Counted from the first letter of the stretch, positions 32,582 through 46,030 are shown. The stretch: DNA of 64,000 bases from Apium graveolens (GCF_009905375.1 NC_133649.1:228388102-228452101), one strand, 5' to 3'. Notes: generated from the sequence alone by a model not told the origin. Made by a program: numbers and translations.

Positions 32582-35500
32582 AAGGTAACAGGATAAAAAG
32601 GATTTAAATTCAAGGATTATAAGAGAGGATCATAAAAGGAATATAATGTATTGAGAAAGGTTAAGGGAACCCAAGTAATAAGATCCCGGGTATGATCCCT
32701 CAAACGATAAACGAAAACGAAAGTTAAGCGAACCATATAACAGATCAGCGATCATTAGCAAAGTAATTAGGAGTTAATCAAAGAGGTTAGTGATGATGAT
32801 GTCATCACACCAACAAGAAGAAGATAAGTATGGGAAGATGACGTAAGAGGATGACGTAAGCATGACACAATGGGAAGGAATTGTTGGTTGATTATAAGCC
32901 ACACAAATTTTACCATGGTAAAAGGTTAATTAACAACAAAAACAAAGCAACCAAGCAAACACATTCATTTCTCTTCCCCCCATCTCCTTGATCACGGTTT
33001 TTTGAAGAAAAACAAGAAGAAAAATTTCCAAACCCAAGCTCCACTCAATCATAATTCAAGAGGTTTGTTTCTTTGGATCCTATATTTCATAAATAAGAAG
33101 AGCAAGTAGTTTGAGTGCTTGAATAAAAGGTTTTCTATCTCAAACAAATCATTTTAGTTTAGGGTAAATAGTAACTTTCAAAGAACAAATTTTTGATTAT
33201 TGATTTTATTTGTAAGGTCAAGGTAGCTTAAGCATAGATAAAGGCTTCCATGGGCATTCCAAGGATCTTTCATGGATTAAAAGCTTTAAGGAAGGTATAA
33301 AACTTCAAACCCTAGTTTTACTTTGAATATTTAGGAGTGGTTTTGATTAATATAGTTCATGAGAAGCATGATGCTTGTGTGTTTAAATTTTGGTTGGGTT
33401 TGTAGTGATTTGGATGATTGAATCTTGTTTATAGTTAATGAAACTTAAGTATAGTTAGTAGTTCATGTTTGTGGTTGAATAAATTGGAAACTCTTGAGGA
33501 TATGGACTGATGTATTAAGGTTTGGATGAAGTTTGGTTGTATTGGTGGTTATGGGTTGAATTGTGGTTGATTTGTGGATGATTGGAGTAGTTAAACTTTG
33601 GTAATCGCGTAAACATAGCCGTCGTAATGCCCGATTTACCTTATACTGCTTTTGTTCTTAACATCAGGACCTGTGAACTCAACGTTAGGTTTTGACCATT
33701 GCCATGATTAGATATTTCATGTTACGAGCTTCGTTTTGATATGTGGTTCGCTTGAATCCGATGTGCGGTTTAGGAGAAACGACCGTTTTAAGTAACGGCG
33801 TTTCGCGAACGAACCATTACCCCTCGCCTTACTTTGAAACCTTGGTTAAGGTCCTTAAATGACTAATTGTAGTATGAAACAATTATTTAAAGTGGTTTAG
33901 GCAGTTGGCAGGGTACTCGCGAAAGAATCTCCTTAAAATTCCTAATGGTTAATTTATTAAAAATGGTGGAGCCGAGGGTACTCGAACGACTTATGTGATT
34001 CGTTAAGCGTAGGAGTGACCATAAGCGAACGTTAGGGTTCAATTGGTTAAAGTCTAGTTTCTTAAGCGACCGGGGTTTAATTCCGACTTATGTTGTTGTT
34101 CATAGGTTATCGGACCCACTCTAAGCTTAAGTCTATTTGGGAACACTCAGGCAAGTTTTCTACCCGTTATACTGTTGTTGTGATGTATATGTATATGCAT
34201 TATCTTGTGATAGATGCATGATGGTTAATTAGAAAATCTTGCGATATATTGGAGCATGCTGATATGATTTATATGCATGTCTGCTTCGTAATCTTGATAT
34301 CTATCTGTTGATTCCAATGCTTATAATTGCATAATACCTATGCTAGAGATAAGCAGTAATTGCGTATACCCTTAGTATAGGGGACCCAAAGGCGAACATT
34401 TTCTAAAATCGGGAGTCGACGTTCCCGAGTATATTATATATATTTATATATATATATATAGATATAGTTTTTAAAACTATTAATCGAATAAGGTTTATTC
34501 GATAACTTTATTTTTATTAATGAACATTACTTTGAATATTCATTCGAGCACTTATGACTCGGTTTATTTTATTTAATGAATATTATCTTGAATATTCATT
34601 CGAGGACTTATGACTCTGTTTATTCTATTTAATGAATATTATTTTGAATATTCATTCGAGGACTTATGACTCCGCTTATTTACTAAATAATATTCTTTAT
34701 TTTATTAAAGAATAATGTTTCGATAATCAAACTTATTTTCGATTATTCAAATAAAGATCGTACTTCGTATAAGTATACCTTTGGTTATTTATTATTCATT
34801 TCAAATATGAGTTTTAAAACTTCTACTTCAAATTATTTATAAAGAGATTATCCTTATGGGAATATTATTTAAATAATAATATTCAGATATTTTCTAATAT
34901 ATCGGGAATGATTTATTTCCTTAAATCAGCATTACTCCAAATATTTTTAAAAATGTTTTCGAGTCTTCAAAATGATTTTAAAAGTTAGAGCGGATCCCAA
35001 AACTCATTTTTATATTTAAGATCTTCCTTTCAAAGGGGATTTAAATACTCGCTCAAAACCTGAGGGATCCGGCTCTGTGGTGTATTTTATATTCGTAACG
35101 AGGTTGCTGTTTTGATAAATGAATTGATTACTTACCCAACGTTCGGAAAGTAAGTCTATCTATTGAGTCGGCATAAGCAACATGGGCTCAGTGGGCGTCC
35201 ATGAAAGTGTAAGTGGCTCAGTGGGAGTCCATCAAATGCGTAAGTGGCTGAGTGGCAGTCCAGCATAAGGTCCTATTGCGGCCAGGGTGATGACCAGTAG
35301 GGAATTCGTCCATCTACTAGTAGAAAAGGTTACTTATTGGTATCTTTGCCTGATCAGCAAGATATTAGGTTTATGCCAAGATTTTCTCCTTTCCAAATTC
35401 ATTGGATATTACAACTCTGTTTATAATTTTCATAACAGAGGTTTTCAAGGAGTGTATGAAATATATATATATATATAGGTGTATATATATATCAGGACTT

Positions 35501-36443
35501 AATGAAGTATCTCGTAACTTCATTATTTATAATGATATTTCAAGAATTGAATCTATTCAAATCTTATCTTGTAGTCTCATCTATGTGATGAACTTTTGAA
35601 ACGGATTATACCTTGAACGGTGGTAGTTCAAGTAGTATTCGGAAAAGATATAAGTATATTGGAGTATTTTGTAACTTCACCTTTTCAACTTATATCTGGT
35701 TAATGATTATCTTATACATGACAAAGATTTTCAGAAAAACGTTAAGATAAGGTTAGATATATGAGATCACCTTGCAACGATATTTTTATACAGTTATAAA
35801 CTGGAACTCTGCGTATATTATGCATGGAAGAGGATTTCAAAGGTTTTGAAAAGTATATATACATATATACTAAATATTTTGTGACTTGGTCGCTAAGAGG
35901 TCAAACTTGGTCCAATTTTTCTTGACCAAGACTTTCATGAGAGATATGAGAATGCTCATATATTGTTAATCATTATATATATTATTTTGGTGGGCTTGTT
36001 GCTCACCCTTGCTTTCTTCTTTCATCACACAACAACAGATAGACAAGATAAACAGGATCAAGCTCCCAATTCGTGAGCGGATAGGAAACGTTCCCCAGTT
36101 TCCTGTAGGCGTTGATGCCGTTGTAGCTGAGGTAGGATCTACCAATAGGCTAGGCTTTCAAATTTTGATGTACCAGACTTATGTATATTTATGAATTGTA
36201 ATAATGGCAAAGAATATGTAAATTATTCAGAAACCCTTTTTAAGGTGTAATGGTTTATAATTGTGGAATAAAATGAGTTGTGTTATATTTGGTATTCATC
36301 TTTGAGACTATAACTTATGGTGTGTGTGTATATTGTGGGGTCACAGTACGCAGTAGTTGGTTGACTGTTAAGATTAAGTATTGATAAGGGAAATGGAACT
36401 CGTGACAACCCGAATCCCCGACCCCGGATTTGGGGGTGTTACA
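32582..36443 (+). repeat. Right (3') LTR of element A, second part
   Basis: After the second AAGGT the LTR of A resumes (AACAGGATAAAAAGG) and runs to GTGTTACA at 36443. With 24361-24599 it makes a 4096-bp LTR. It repeats the 56-bp and 30-bp arrays of the left LTR. The next base belongs to the ORF3 of element C. Confidence 0.92.
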
Positions 36444-39183
36444 TCACCAATCTGATATATGGCAGCTCTGAGGGCAGAAATTGGATTTCTTTCAAGTCCA
36501 TCTCCCAGTCTGATTACCCTTGGATGGGTAGAATCTTCATTATAGCATAAGCATCTTCCTTTCAGAATTACTTCTACCTTAGCAGAATTCTTCCTCATAG
36601 GAATTTCTCTTCCATCATCCTCAGTCATCATTGGATTATACTCTGTCATTCTTGAACCAGAAAATTCTTAGTAAATCTCTTATTATCTTCAGAATATATT
36701 TTGACCATTTCCTGGTAACATCAGAATCTACCTCCAGTAGATAATGAATATATTGGAGCTCTTTAACAGATTTCTTCAGCACATCAGATTCGGATAATCT
36801 ATAAGTTCTGCCATCAATCAGAGATAAGATCAATTTCTCTTTTTCTTCATAATCATCATGAGTATCCATCACTACTTGAGCAGAAAACACTTTGTCAAGG
36901 TGCTTCTGTGTGATCTCTTCAAATGGCTTGTCAGTCAATGTGAATGGATCTCTAATATCAACTTCTATCCCAGTCTGGAATTTCTCTCTGTCAGAACCTA
37001 ATCCAGAAGTGTCTCTAGCTTGCTTGGCTTTTGCCCCAAATGCTGCAAGTTGATTCAACATCTGATTTGTCTTAGGCTGAACTGGAATAGACTTGTTTCA
37101 TAGCAGCTTCTTCTTGTCTTCTAATGTTAAGCTGTCTATGTCAACTTAAATAGTGTCAGAGGTTGATGTCTTGATGAATTGATCAGGATTTGCAGTTTCA
37201 TCTGTAGCTTGCTGTTCTGAAATATCTTCAGGATTTATTAAGTTCTGAACTTCTTCACTCTGAACAACTTGAGCTATGTCTTAGATTCTTCTGTCATCCT
37301 CTTTCTCTTCAGAGTTTCAACTGTTTTATCTTCAACAACAGCATCATCAAAGACTTGAACCATCTTGCACACATGATCCATCAGAATTTGAGGAATCTTC
37401 ATCTTCCGTTTCTTGATTGTCTCCCCAACTTTTCTTTTTCCCTTGTCTTTGGGATCAGTAGTAGTTTGAGATTTAGTCCTTGATCTAGAAATCTCTGTGG
37501 CAGATCTTTCTCTTATCACAATCCCCTTTTCTTTTGGCCTTGGTGGCTTTTTAGAATCATAAGCTTTTGACTTGGGTTTGCTCTTCTCAGCAACAAATTT
37601 AGCTTCTTCTTCTCTTAATTCCTCTAAATCCACTCCTGGATTATCCTTAAGGAATAGTCTCTTGGCCAATTCTTCATCAACAGATTACATTTTGGGATCT
37701 TTGTAGAAGAATGTTGCTTTCTTTCCTTTGAATTTCAAAGTATGCAAAAACTTATGTGACTCTTGGCTTCCAGCTTGGACTATCACATCAGAAGTAGTTG
37801 TCAGAACTTGATCATCAGTATTTGAAGTATCAGTATTTGTGATCAACAAAGGAACATCCCGATCTGTTGGCTTTTTTCCTTCCTTATTCCTCCCTTGCAT
37901 AGCAGATTTATCAAAGTTCTTGCTACCAGACATTCTCTGATGAGAACTTGTCTGTTGAGTGGGAATACTGCTCAGCTGCTTCCCTTGACTTTGACCTCTA
38001 CTCTTTTCAGAGTTTCCCTGGTCATCTTCATGATCATCCTTTTTCTTCAGTGTTTGGCTTGGTGAGCATTTGGACTTAACTACCTTCTCCCCCTTTTTGG
38101 CATCATCTGTCAGGAGTAGAGAAAGAAGGAGTTCCACTGAAGATTGGATCTCATTTAACTGAGTCTGTTGATCAGCTTGATTTTGTAATACCTCATCCAG
38201 TTGGGCCTGCTGCATGGTTTGAACAAGCTCAATAGCATCCACTTTTTCTTGATTTGGTCTGATAAACCTCTTCTTGCCTAATTTGTGCATCATGTCTAGC
38301 TTATCAGCTATTTCCTGAAGTTTATCAACCTTTGCATGAGTCTTGGAGTGTTGACCTTGTAGAGTTCTTATACTGAGAGCAATGACCTTTAGTTGATGCT
38401 TGAAGTCAGAACTTGTCAGCAACTCATCAGCTTTTGAGACATGTTCTGTCAGAACATGTGGGCTGGGAATAAAATCAGTATCATTCCATTTATGTATCCA
38501 CTCAGCCCTCTAAAGGTTTCCTCCTATGGAAATGGAGCAGCCTCTTCCTCAAACTGGAATTTTGCCTCTTTTCCAGTAGGCACTGGAGTGTTTACTGGAG
38601 CTGACTCTCCAGAACTTGCTAGAATCTCCTCATCTTCAGATAACACCGAGGTGTGTGTGGCTGTAGGAGACTCTGAATCAGCTTTGTCTAAATTCTGATC
38701 TTTAGTTCCAAGATCAAGAATTGGTGTTATTGGTATCTCAGCCTGTAAAATTGGAGAAGTAACATGAGTTGGCTGTTTTGTAGTTGGAGCTTCTAGATAT
38801 AGAACAGTAGGTATATTCAAATTATGAATATCTATTTCAGGACTTGTCTCTTATTCTTCAACATCATCTGTAGCTTTGATTGGAGAGTGAGGTGGAGAAA
38901 TCACAGATTCTTGTACAGGTTCTGATATATGGACTTTAGGAATTTCAGATTCCTAAATCATAACTTCTTCAGGTACTGGCAGGGCTTCAATCACAATAGG
39001 TTCTGATGAGATCAGAGATTCCTGATCCCCTTCCTCAGCATCTTTAGCATCCTTAGATTGAGTTTGTGCAATATGCACACCTGCTCTCACCTTCCTCGAT
39101 TTTGATTTTCTAGATGGAGGGGTGACATGATCTGTATTAGAATGTGAAGACCTCTTTCTTTTCTGAATGCCACAAACTACCAC
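36444..39183 (-). pseudogene. ORF3 ('env-like') remnant of element C
   Basis: Blocks in three frames: 39183-38953 (Ser/Lys-rich, VTPPSRKSKSRKVRAG), 38820-38524, 38422-37685 (coiled coil: HAKVDKLQEIADKLD, QADQQTQLNEIQSSVELLL), 37669-37274 (Lys/Glu-rich, LREEEAKFVAEKSKPKSK), 37061-36636, and 36649-36444 (C-terminal VILKGRCLCYNEDS, RVIRLGDGLERN). The order coiled coil, charged region, folded C-terminus parallels E's ORF3, whose end reads VHLRPYWLMEFMDD and FFRLEDQLSIS at the same place, so the two are diverged homologues. The N-terminal part is missing. At least five breaks are visible. Confidence 0.72.
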
Positions 39184-39675
39184 AATGAAAGCAAGGATTT
39201 TGTGGTTTAAACCTAACAGACTGACTCTTAACTCTTGATCTAGGAGGTAAAGAGTTTATATCTTTATTTTTCCTTCAAAAAGAAGCAAGATGGTTAGAGT
39301 TTCCACAATTATAGCATTTCTTTCTAGGAGCATTAGGAACAGGCATATAATTATTACTTTTATTTACACCTTCCTTTCCATTCCTATTTTTCCTATCTTC
39401 CTTTACCTTAATCACATTTTTAATATCTTTCAGCTTATACTTAAGCTACTTCTTTGTCATTAAGCCAATGTTTACCAAAGCTGGTTTATCATATTTTAAT
39501 TTGTCAGAAGTTGACTTTTCTTTGACTCCTGTTTTAGAGTCTTTCATCTCTTCAGAATCAGACACAACAGTTTTTGCAACAAATTTAACAGGATTTACCT
39601 TTGGCTTTTCAGTCTGTTTGATAGAAATTGGCTTAATTGGAAAAGTCCCTTTCTCACTTTTACCATCTTTATAAG
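39170..39675 (-). pseudogene. gag: gag C-terminal part of element C
   Basis: After element B's target copy the gag frame continues: DGKSEKGTFPIKPISI, KEKSTSDKLKYDKPALVN, KNRNGKEGVNKSNNYMPV and a knuckle CYNCGNSNHLASF, then PCFHCGSLWHS, the start of the usual SIRE gag tail. There it switches into ORF3-like sequence (RKRSSHSNTDHV), marking the breakpoint of the pol deletion at about 39160-39180. Early stops interrupt the frame (one near 39450). Confidence 0.7.
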
Positions 39676-40338
39676 TGATAGGAATAAATAAATCCTGATT
39701 ACATAATTAAATATTACAGTTTGGGCTGCAAGGCCCAATAAGAAGATGTATGACATTCAGACCAGAAAGGTTAACATGTTGATCAGGCCTGATGGACCAG
39801 ATCAGGCCTGATGGGACAAAGAAGGCCCAAAAACCCTGATTATTTATTAATTTCATAATTAATAAATAAGGGAGAAAAACAGCTATTAAGACAAGTCCTA
39901 GTGGGGATATAAATCCTTGTAGATTGGCCTCCAAGGAACCTCATCAGATAAGGAATCAGTTTCCTACTATCTAGGACTCCAAAGTCCATTCTAATTAGAG
40001 ACTTGCCCACCAAGTCTCCTATACCAAGTCCAATTCAAGGACTCCCACATCTATATAAAAGGCCTCACCCCACAATCAGAACTACGTTTTAGACTTAGTC
40101 CTTGGAGGGCATGAAAGTCACTACGTCCTTGGTGAGCCCTCGCCGCTTTAGCCCCGAGGGCAAGTATCACCAAGAACTACATTTTTTGACTTGATCCTTG
40201 GCAATCAGCAAGGTACGTAGGCATCTTGTTAAGGCAGATTGAGTCACGAAACACAAGAGCAGTCAAATCGAGCCTTGAAGCTCACGTTCCTTAGTACTAA
40301 ATACAGCAATTATATATATTAGTTTTTAATCCATAATA
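39676..40338 (+). repeat. 5' LTR of element B
   Basis: 663 bp from TGATAGGAATAAATAAATCC to TTTTTAATCCATAATA. TATATAAA at 40053-40060 is a likely core promoter; the 3' LTR has TATATAAG there. Its last base pair deviates from the CA end kept in the 3' LTR (ATAACA). Confidence 0.93.
40053..40060 (+). promoter_or_regulatory. TATA-like box in the B LTR
   Basis: TATATAAA in ATCTATATAAAAGGCCTC, about 280 bases before the LTR end. Confidence 0.55.
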
Positions 40339-40340
40339 TT

Positions 40341-40356
40341 TGGCGCCGTCTGTGGG
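40341..40356 (+). other. Primer-binding site of element B
   Basis: TGGCGCCGTCTGTGGG directly after the LTR. It is not the Met-tRNA site of the other elements; TGGCGCCG-type sites occur in Athila/Tat-group elements. The exact tRNA cannot be assigned without a tRNA set. Confidence 0.85.
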
Positions 40357-40370
40357 AAAGCACAACAACC

Positions 40371-42534
40371 ATGGCGAGAACACGGAGAACAATTAGAGCT
40401 CTGGAGGAAGGAACACCATCAGGGACAACCCAGATGATTTCGTCAACCGTGGAGATTCCTCCCCACTCAACTTATGCATCTACTCAAGGGGAAGCCCAGA
40501 TAGGGGCAACTCAACCTCAGCCACAAGGGATGACTCCCCCGACTATTCAAGGTACGAATCATCAAGTTCAACAAGTACATGTACCTGTGACTTCTCGACC
40601 CGTCGGGTATGAATATTCAACCGTTGTTACTACTAACCCCCCTTATGGGATGCCCCTTTACCCCGAGGTTGGAGGAAGTGGACATGCTGGGCGAAGTGAA
40701 GCAAGAGGGCAATCGCCCCTATATACGAGATTTGGCTCCTATCCCCGAGGATCGGGAATTTTTTGGTCCTTATACTGAGAGAGACTCCGAATCTTCGGAC
40801 GATGAAGTGGCCCCAAGAAGGAGGCGTCCTGGAAAAGAGCCGATGGCCGATGGAAGACAACGCCCTCAAAGCACCCAAGGGGCGAATCCCCAAGAAGTGC
40901 AGGAAAGGATCAGGGCTCATGAGGCTGAGATCCAAAGACTAAGGTGCGACTTGGAGGCGTACCAGGTCACCAGACCCCAGATACCTCCTAGGGGGAGAAA
41001 TCCTCCTCCTGTCATAGACCTGGATGGTCCGGTATGAAGAAGGGCTGTTGTCCTAAGAACTGATCCAAGCAATCTTCTTCCCCTTGGAGATCCTGATGAT
41101 CCTACTCCGCCCTTCACTGAAGAGATAATGAATGCCCATATCTCAAGGAAGTTTAAGATGCCAACCATCAAAGCCTATGATGGCACGGGAGATCCCGCTA
41201 ATCATGTTAGGACATTCTCTAATGCACTGCTGTTGCAACCCGTGAATGATGCTATAAAGTGTCGGGCCTTTCCTCAAACCCTGTCGGGTATGGCTCAAAG
41301 ATGGTACAGTTGCTTGCCCCCAAACTCTATTGGGTCGTTTAGAGAATTAAGCCAGGCTTTTATTAAGCAATTCATCAGTGGAAGAGTTCATGAGAAAAGT
41401 TATGCATCTCTTATGAGTATTGTGCAGGGAGCAAAGGTATCCTTGAGAGATTACCTGAATCATTTCACAAAGGAGGCTTTAAAAGTCCCAGACCTTGATG
41501 ATAAGGTAGCCTTGATAGCACTGCAACAAGGAACTAGGGATGAGTTTTTTAAGATGTCCTTGGCCAAACGCCCCCCTGAAAGCATGTTGCAGCTCCAGGA
41601 GAGGGCAGGGAAGTATATCAAAGTTGAAGAAAGCATGAGGAAGACCGTAGTAAGTAATGAGCCCACCGAAGGCAAGAAGCGAAAAACTGATCTGGAGTAT
41701 ATCGCTAAGGACAAGTATCCTAGAACCGAGCAAAATCCTGATTCAACCCCCAAGAAGGGAGGACCTGGCCAAAAGTTCACCGAATACGCTAAGCTTTATG
41801 CTCCTAGAAGCCAGATCTTGATGGAAATCGAGAAAGATCGAGATATTCGTTGGCCTAAGCCCCTGAAGGCTGATCCTGCCAAGCTAGACAAAAGCAAATA
41901 TTGCCGATTTCACAAAGATGTTGGTCACGACACCGATGAGTGTAGGCAGCTGAAAGATGAAATTGAGTTCCTCATTCAAAAAGGAAGATTGAACAAATAC
42001 ACTGGAGAAGGAGGGGACAAGAATAATAATGGAAGGAAGAACTTTGAGGATCGTAGGAGGGACCAAGATGATCAGGGGCGAAACCCCCAACCTAGAGGAC
42101 CAGTTATAAACACCATTTATGGAGGGCCAAGACCTCGAGGGCCTGTGATAAACACGATCTTTGGAGGTCCAACTGCTGCTGGATTGTCCAAAAATTCCAG
42201 GAAGGCATATACTAGAGAGGTTATGCATATTGTTGGAGAAGCCCCGAAGAGGGCCAGGGCAGAAGTAACATTGGCTTTTGATGATTCTGACCTAGAGGGT
42301 GTGAAGTTTCCTCATGACGACCCACTGGTCATAACACCGGTAATAGGAAATAGCCCGGTCAAGAGGGTCCTTGTGGATAATGGTGCTTCTGTGGATATTT
42401 TGCTCCATGATACTTTTCTGTGGATTTGCAGGAGTGGAATGTCCTGTGGAAGAGATAATCAAGTTGCCAACCACCATAGGTCAGGAATCAAGGCAGGAAA
42501 CACAGATGTTGGACTTTGTGGTGGTAAAGGCTAG
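40371..42534 (+). pseudogene. gag: gag and protease start of element B
   Basis: It starts at ATG 40371 (MARTRRTIRALEEG), 15 bases after the primer site. The first frame runs to 40778, a frameshift between 40609 and 40778 leads into the next, TGA at 41035-41037 interrupts, and 41128-42534 is open. That part holds the Gag domain (YDGTGDPANHVRTFSNALL, GMAQRWYSCLPPNSIGSF, KVSLRDYLNHFTKEAL), a zinc-binding CRFHKDVGHDTDEC, a twice-repeated RGPVINTI(Y/F)GGP and the protease start with active site VLVDNGASVDILL. A second frameshift near 42371-42440 joins it to pol. The product would form the particle and mature it by proteolysis. Confidence 0.88.
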
Positions 42535-45500
42535 TTCAACTTATAATGCTATCATGGGGAGGACAGGGATACACGCCTTCAAGGCAGTCCCTTCTTCTTA
42601 CCATTCAGTTATGAAGTTTCCCACCCGAAATGGGATTGGAGAGGAGAGAGGAGATCAAAAAATGGCTAGAAGCTGTTACGTGGCCTCTTTGAGGGCAGAT
42701 GGAGTCCGGGGGCAGGTTCTTCCTATTGAAGATATGGATGTCCGAGAAAATGATAAGAAGGGAGGAAGGCCGGCAGTAGACTTGGTTTCAATTCCCTTAG
42801 ACCCCGAGAATCCTGAGAGGATGACCTTCATTGGAGCCATATTAGGGGAGCCCCTTAGAGGGCAGTTGGTAAAATTTTTGCAAGAAAATAGTGATGTGTT
42901 CGCATGGTCAGCACCTGATATGCCAGGCATAGACTCAGAGCTGATTACTCACAAGCTAAACTTGGATCCAAGCAGGAAGACAGTGAAACAAAAGAAAAGA
43001 AACTTTGCCCCGGAAAGACAAGAGACTATAAAACAGGAAGTAGAAAAGCTCTTAGAGGCTGGTTTCATTGAGGAGATTCAATTTCCGGAATGGTTAGCAA
43101 ACCCTGTAATGGTGAAGAAGGCTAATGGAAAATGGAGGATGTGTATAGACTTCACTGACTTGAATGATGCATGCCCTAAAGACTGTTTCCTGTTGCCAAG
43201 GATTGATACTTTGAATGATGCCACTGCTGGGCATGAGATACTGAGTTTCATGGATGGATTTAGCGGATACAATCAGATTAAGATGCACAAGGATGACGTT
43301 CCAAAGGTATCATTCATCACTGACTTTGGTGTTTATTGTTATCTTGTTATGGCGTTTGGTCTTAAGAATGCAGGAGCCACCTATCAAAGGTTGGTAAATA
43401 AAATTTTTAAGGATCTTATTGGTAAGACTATGGAAGTCTATGTTGATGACATGTTAGTCAAGAGTCTAATAAAGACTGATCATATAACCCATTTGAGGGA
43501 AGCTTTTGAGGTCCTGGGGTACCACAAGATGATGTTGAATCCTACAAAGTGTGATTTCGAAGTAGGATCTGGAAAATTCTTGGGATTGATGGTCTCAAAG
43601 AGAGGAATCGAGGCTAACCCCGATAAAATAAAGGCAATCCTGGACATGGAACCACCAAAAACTGTCAAGGATGTTCAGAAGCTCACAGGAAGGGTTGCTG
43701 CGTTGGGATGATTCATGTCCAAGTCAGGAGACAAGTGCCTGTCATTCTTTAAGTCACTAAAGAATATTAAGGACTTTATATGGAGCGAAGAAAACCAGAA
43801 GGCTTTCGAAGAACTGAAGCCATATATGGCGCAGGCCCCGTTGTTGGCCAAGCCAGTTTTGAGTGAAGTTTTATTCTTGTACTTGGCTGTTTCAGAGGGT
43901 GCCTTGAGCGCGGTGTTGGTTAAGGAGGAACTGAAAGTCCAGAAACCCGTATACTATGTCAGCAAAATTCTGCATGGTGCTGAATTGAATTATTCAACTA
44001 TTGAGAAATTTGCTCTAGCCTTGGTAATGGCTTCGAGAAAGCTGCGTCCTTACTTTCAGGCTCATCAGATTGAGGTGCTAACAAATCAGCCACTGAGAAA
44101 TATCATTCACAGTCCGAAGGCAAGTGGGAGATTGATTAAGTGGGCAATAGAGCTGGGAGAGTTCGATCTCAAGTATAAGCCGCGAACGGCAATAAAAGCC
44201 CAGGCGCTAGCTGACTTCGTGGTGGAGTGTACCATACCCAACCAAAAAGTCGGGAGGCAGGAAGATACCATACCACAAGACAAGGGAGTCGATAATGGGG
44301 ACAAAGAGAAGGATGATAAGGAGAAAGGATATTGGGTTCTCTATTTTGATGGAGCATCAAAAATAAATTCCAGTGGAGCAGGATTGGTTTTGTAAAGCCC
44401 TGATGGGTTCTTAATTGAGTATGCTATGAAGCTAGACTTCCCAACCACAAATAATGAGGCAGAATATGAAGCCCTGATAGCTGGCCTTGGCCTAGCTGGA
44501 ACACTTAGAATCAAAAACCTAAAGGTCCGTGGAGACTCGAAGCTGATCATATCCCAGGTAAAGGGAGAATTTGAGGCAAGGGATGATACGATGGCTAAGT
44601 ATGTCCGGGCTGTGATGACCCAATTTAATGAATGCCATGTTGAGCACATTCCAAGGGAAGAAAATGCTAAGGCAGATGCGTTATCAAAGTTTGCTTCATC
44701 CGAGATAGAAGAAAGTTCAGGAAGTGTGTACTTCCGTGTTTTGAAGACACGAAGCATAGATGTTAAACTTGTGGCTCCTATAAGCCTGGGGACGTCATGG
44801 ATTGATCCCATTAAGGCTCACATTCAAACCAGTTGGTTGCCAAGCGATGCAACTGAAGCATGAAAGTTAACTATTCGGGCACTAAGGTACTCCTTAATAA
44901 ATGGGATTCTGTACAAAAGATCTTTCATGGTTCCTTATTTAAGGTGTCTCATGCCCGATAAGGCACGCTTGGCTCTTGAAGAAGTGCATGAAGGTATTTG
45001 TGGGCAACACTTGGGGGGCAGGGCTTTGGCTCATAAGATAACTCGTTTAGGCTTTTACTGGCCAGAAATGATGGCTGATGCCAAAGAATATGTGAAGAAG
45101 TGTGACCGCTGTCAGAAGCATGCACCTGTTGTTAGACAACCTCCCGAGATGTTGACCTCTATCAACTAACCCATCCCCTTTGCTATGTGGGAAATAGATA
45201 TTCTGGGGCCTTTCCCCATGGCCACGGCACAAAGAAAGTTTCTGATTATAGCCATTGATTATTTCACCAAGTGGATTGAAGCCAAACCCTTGGCCAAGAT
45301 CACAACTAAGCAGGTTGCAGAATTCCTGTGGGAAAATATTATGTGCCGATATGGAATTTCCCGTATCCTAGTCACCGACAATGGAACGGAATTCAACAAC
45401 GAGGAATTCAAGAAGTACTGTGAAGAAAATGAGATTGAGTTACGGTTCACCTCTGTGGCCCACCCGCAAACCAATGGGCAAACAGAGGTAGTAAATCGAA

Positions 45501-46030
45501 TAATCCTGGATGGACTGAAGAAGAGGATCGAGAAGTCAAGGAATAATTGGGTGGATGAGATACTCCCAATATTATAGGCCTATAGGACTACCTATAGAGT
45601 CACGACCGGAGCAACTCCCTTCATGTTGGCATATGGGGCAGAAGCAGTAGTTCCCATGGAGATATCACATTCCTCTCCAAGGATTCAGGCTTTCAATGCT
45701 GAGGAAAATTAGGAAGGACAAAGGTTGGCTCTGGACTTAATCGATGAAGTAAGAGATAGGGCACATGCAAAGATAGTAGAGTATCAGAAGAAGGCTTCAT
45801 TCTACTACAACCTAAGGGTTAAAGAAAGGTTCTTTAAACAAGGTGACCTAGTCTTGAGGAAGATAGAAGCTTCTGGGGTAGGACAGAAAGGGAAGCTTGC
45901 CCCGAATTGGGAAGGGCCGTACAGAGTCAAGAACGTTAAAGGTAGAGGAACCTACAAGCTAGAGACTATGGATGGTTTTGAAGTCCCGAGAACTTGGCAT
46001 GCACAAAACCTGAAGGTTTACTATGTGTAG
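42420..46030 (+). pseudogene. pol: pol of element B: RT, RNase H, second RNase H, integrase
   Basis: One frame throughout, with stops at 43709-43711, 44393-44395, 44861-44863, 45167-45169, 45575-45577 and about 45711. Domains in order: reverse transcriptase (RMCIDFTDLNDACPKDC, MDGFSGYNQIKM, VYVDDMLVKS), gypsy RNase H (QKPVYYVSKILHGAE, IEKFALALVMASRKLRPYF), second archaeal-type RNase H (WVLYFDGASKINSSGAGLVL, TNNEAEYEALIAGL, ENAKADALSKFAS), integrase zinc finger (HEGICGQHLGGRAL, CDRCQKHAP), catalytic core (MWEIDILGPFP, LVTDNGTEFNNEEF, NGQTEVVNRII) and C-terminal domain (FKQGDLVLRKIEAS, NWEGPYRVKNV). Apart from the stops the catalytic residues I can check are intact. No chromodomain follows. Confidence 0.93.

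Larger units (their letters stand above)
1658..36443 (+). mobile_element. Element A: Tekay/Del-like Ty3/gypsy relative with 4.1-kb LTRs, host of E and F
   Basis: A is bounded by two copies of one long LTR: 1658-5703 and 24361-36443, the latter split by element F. A Met-tRNA primer site follows the left LTR and a polypurine tract precedes the right LTR. Without nested E and one AGGAC copy, the interior is only about 5.6 kb. It holds disordered fragments of gag, RNase H and integrase plus one well-preserved integrase C-terminus with chromodomain. No complete reverse transcriptase was found. Very long LTRs with a mostly non-functional interior resemble LARD-type non-autonomous elements. A 300-bp LTR sample shows about 10 differences, so the element is older than E and F. 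Confidence 0.85.

Noticed and set aside
40633..45474. Several minus-strand ORFs opposite gag and pol of B
   Set aside because: Shadows of the sense coding frame; unlike the 46496-48339 gene they have no domains, splice signals or promoter.
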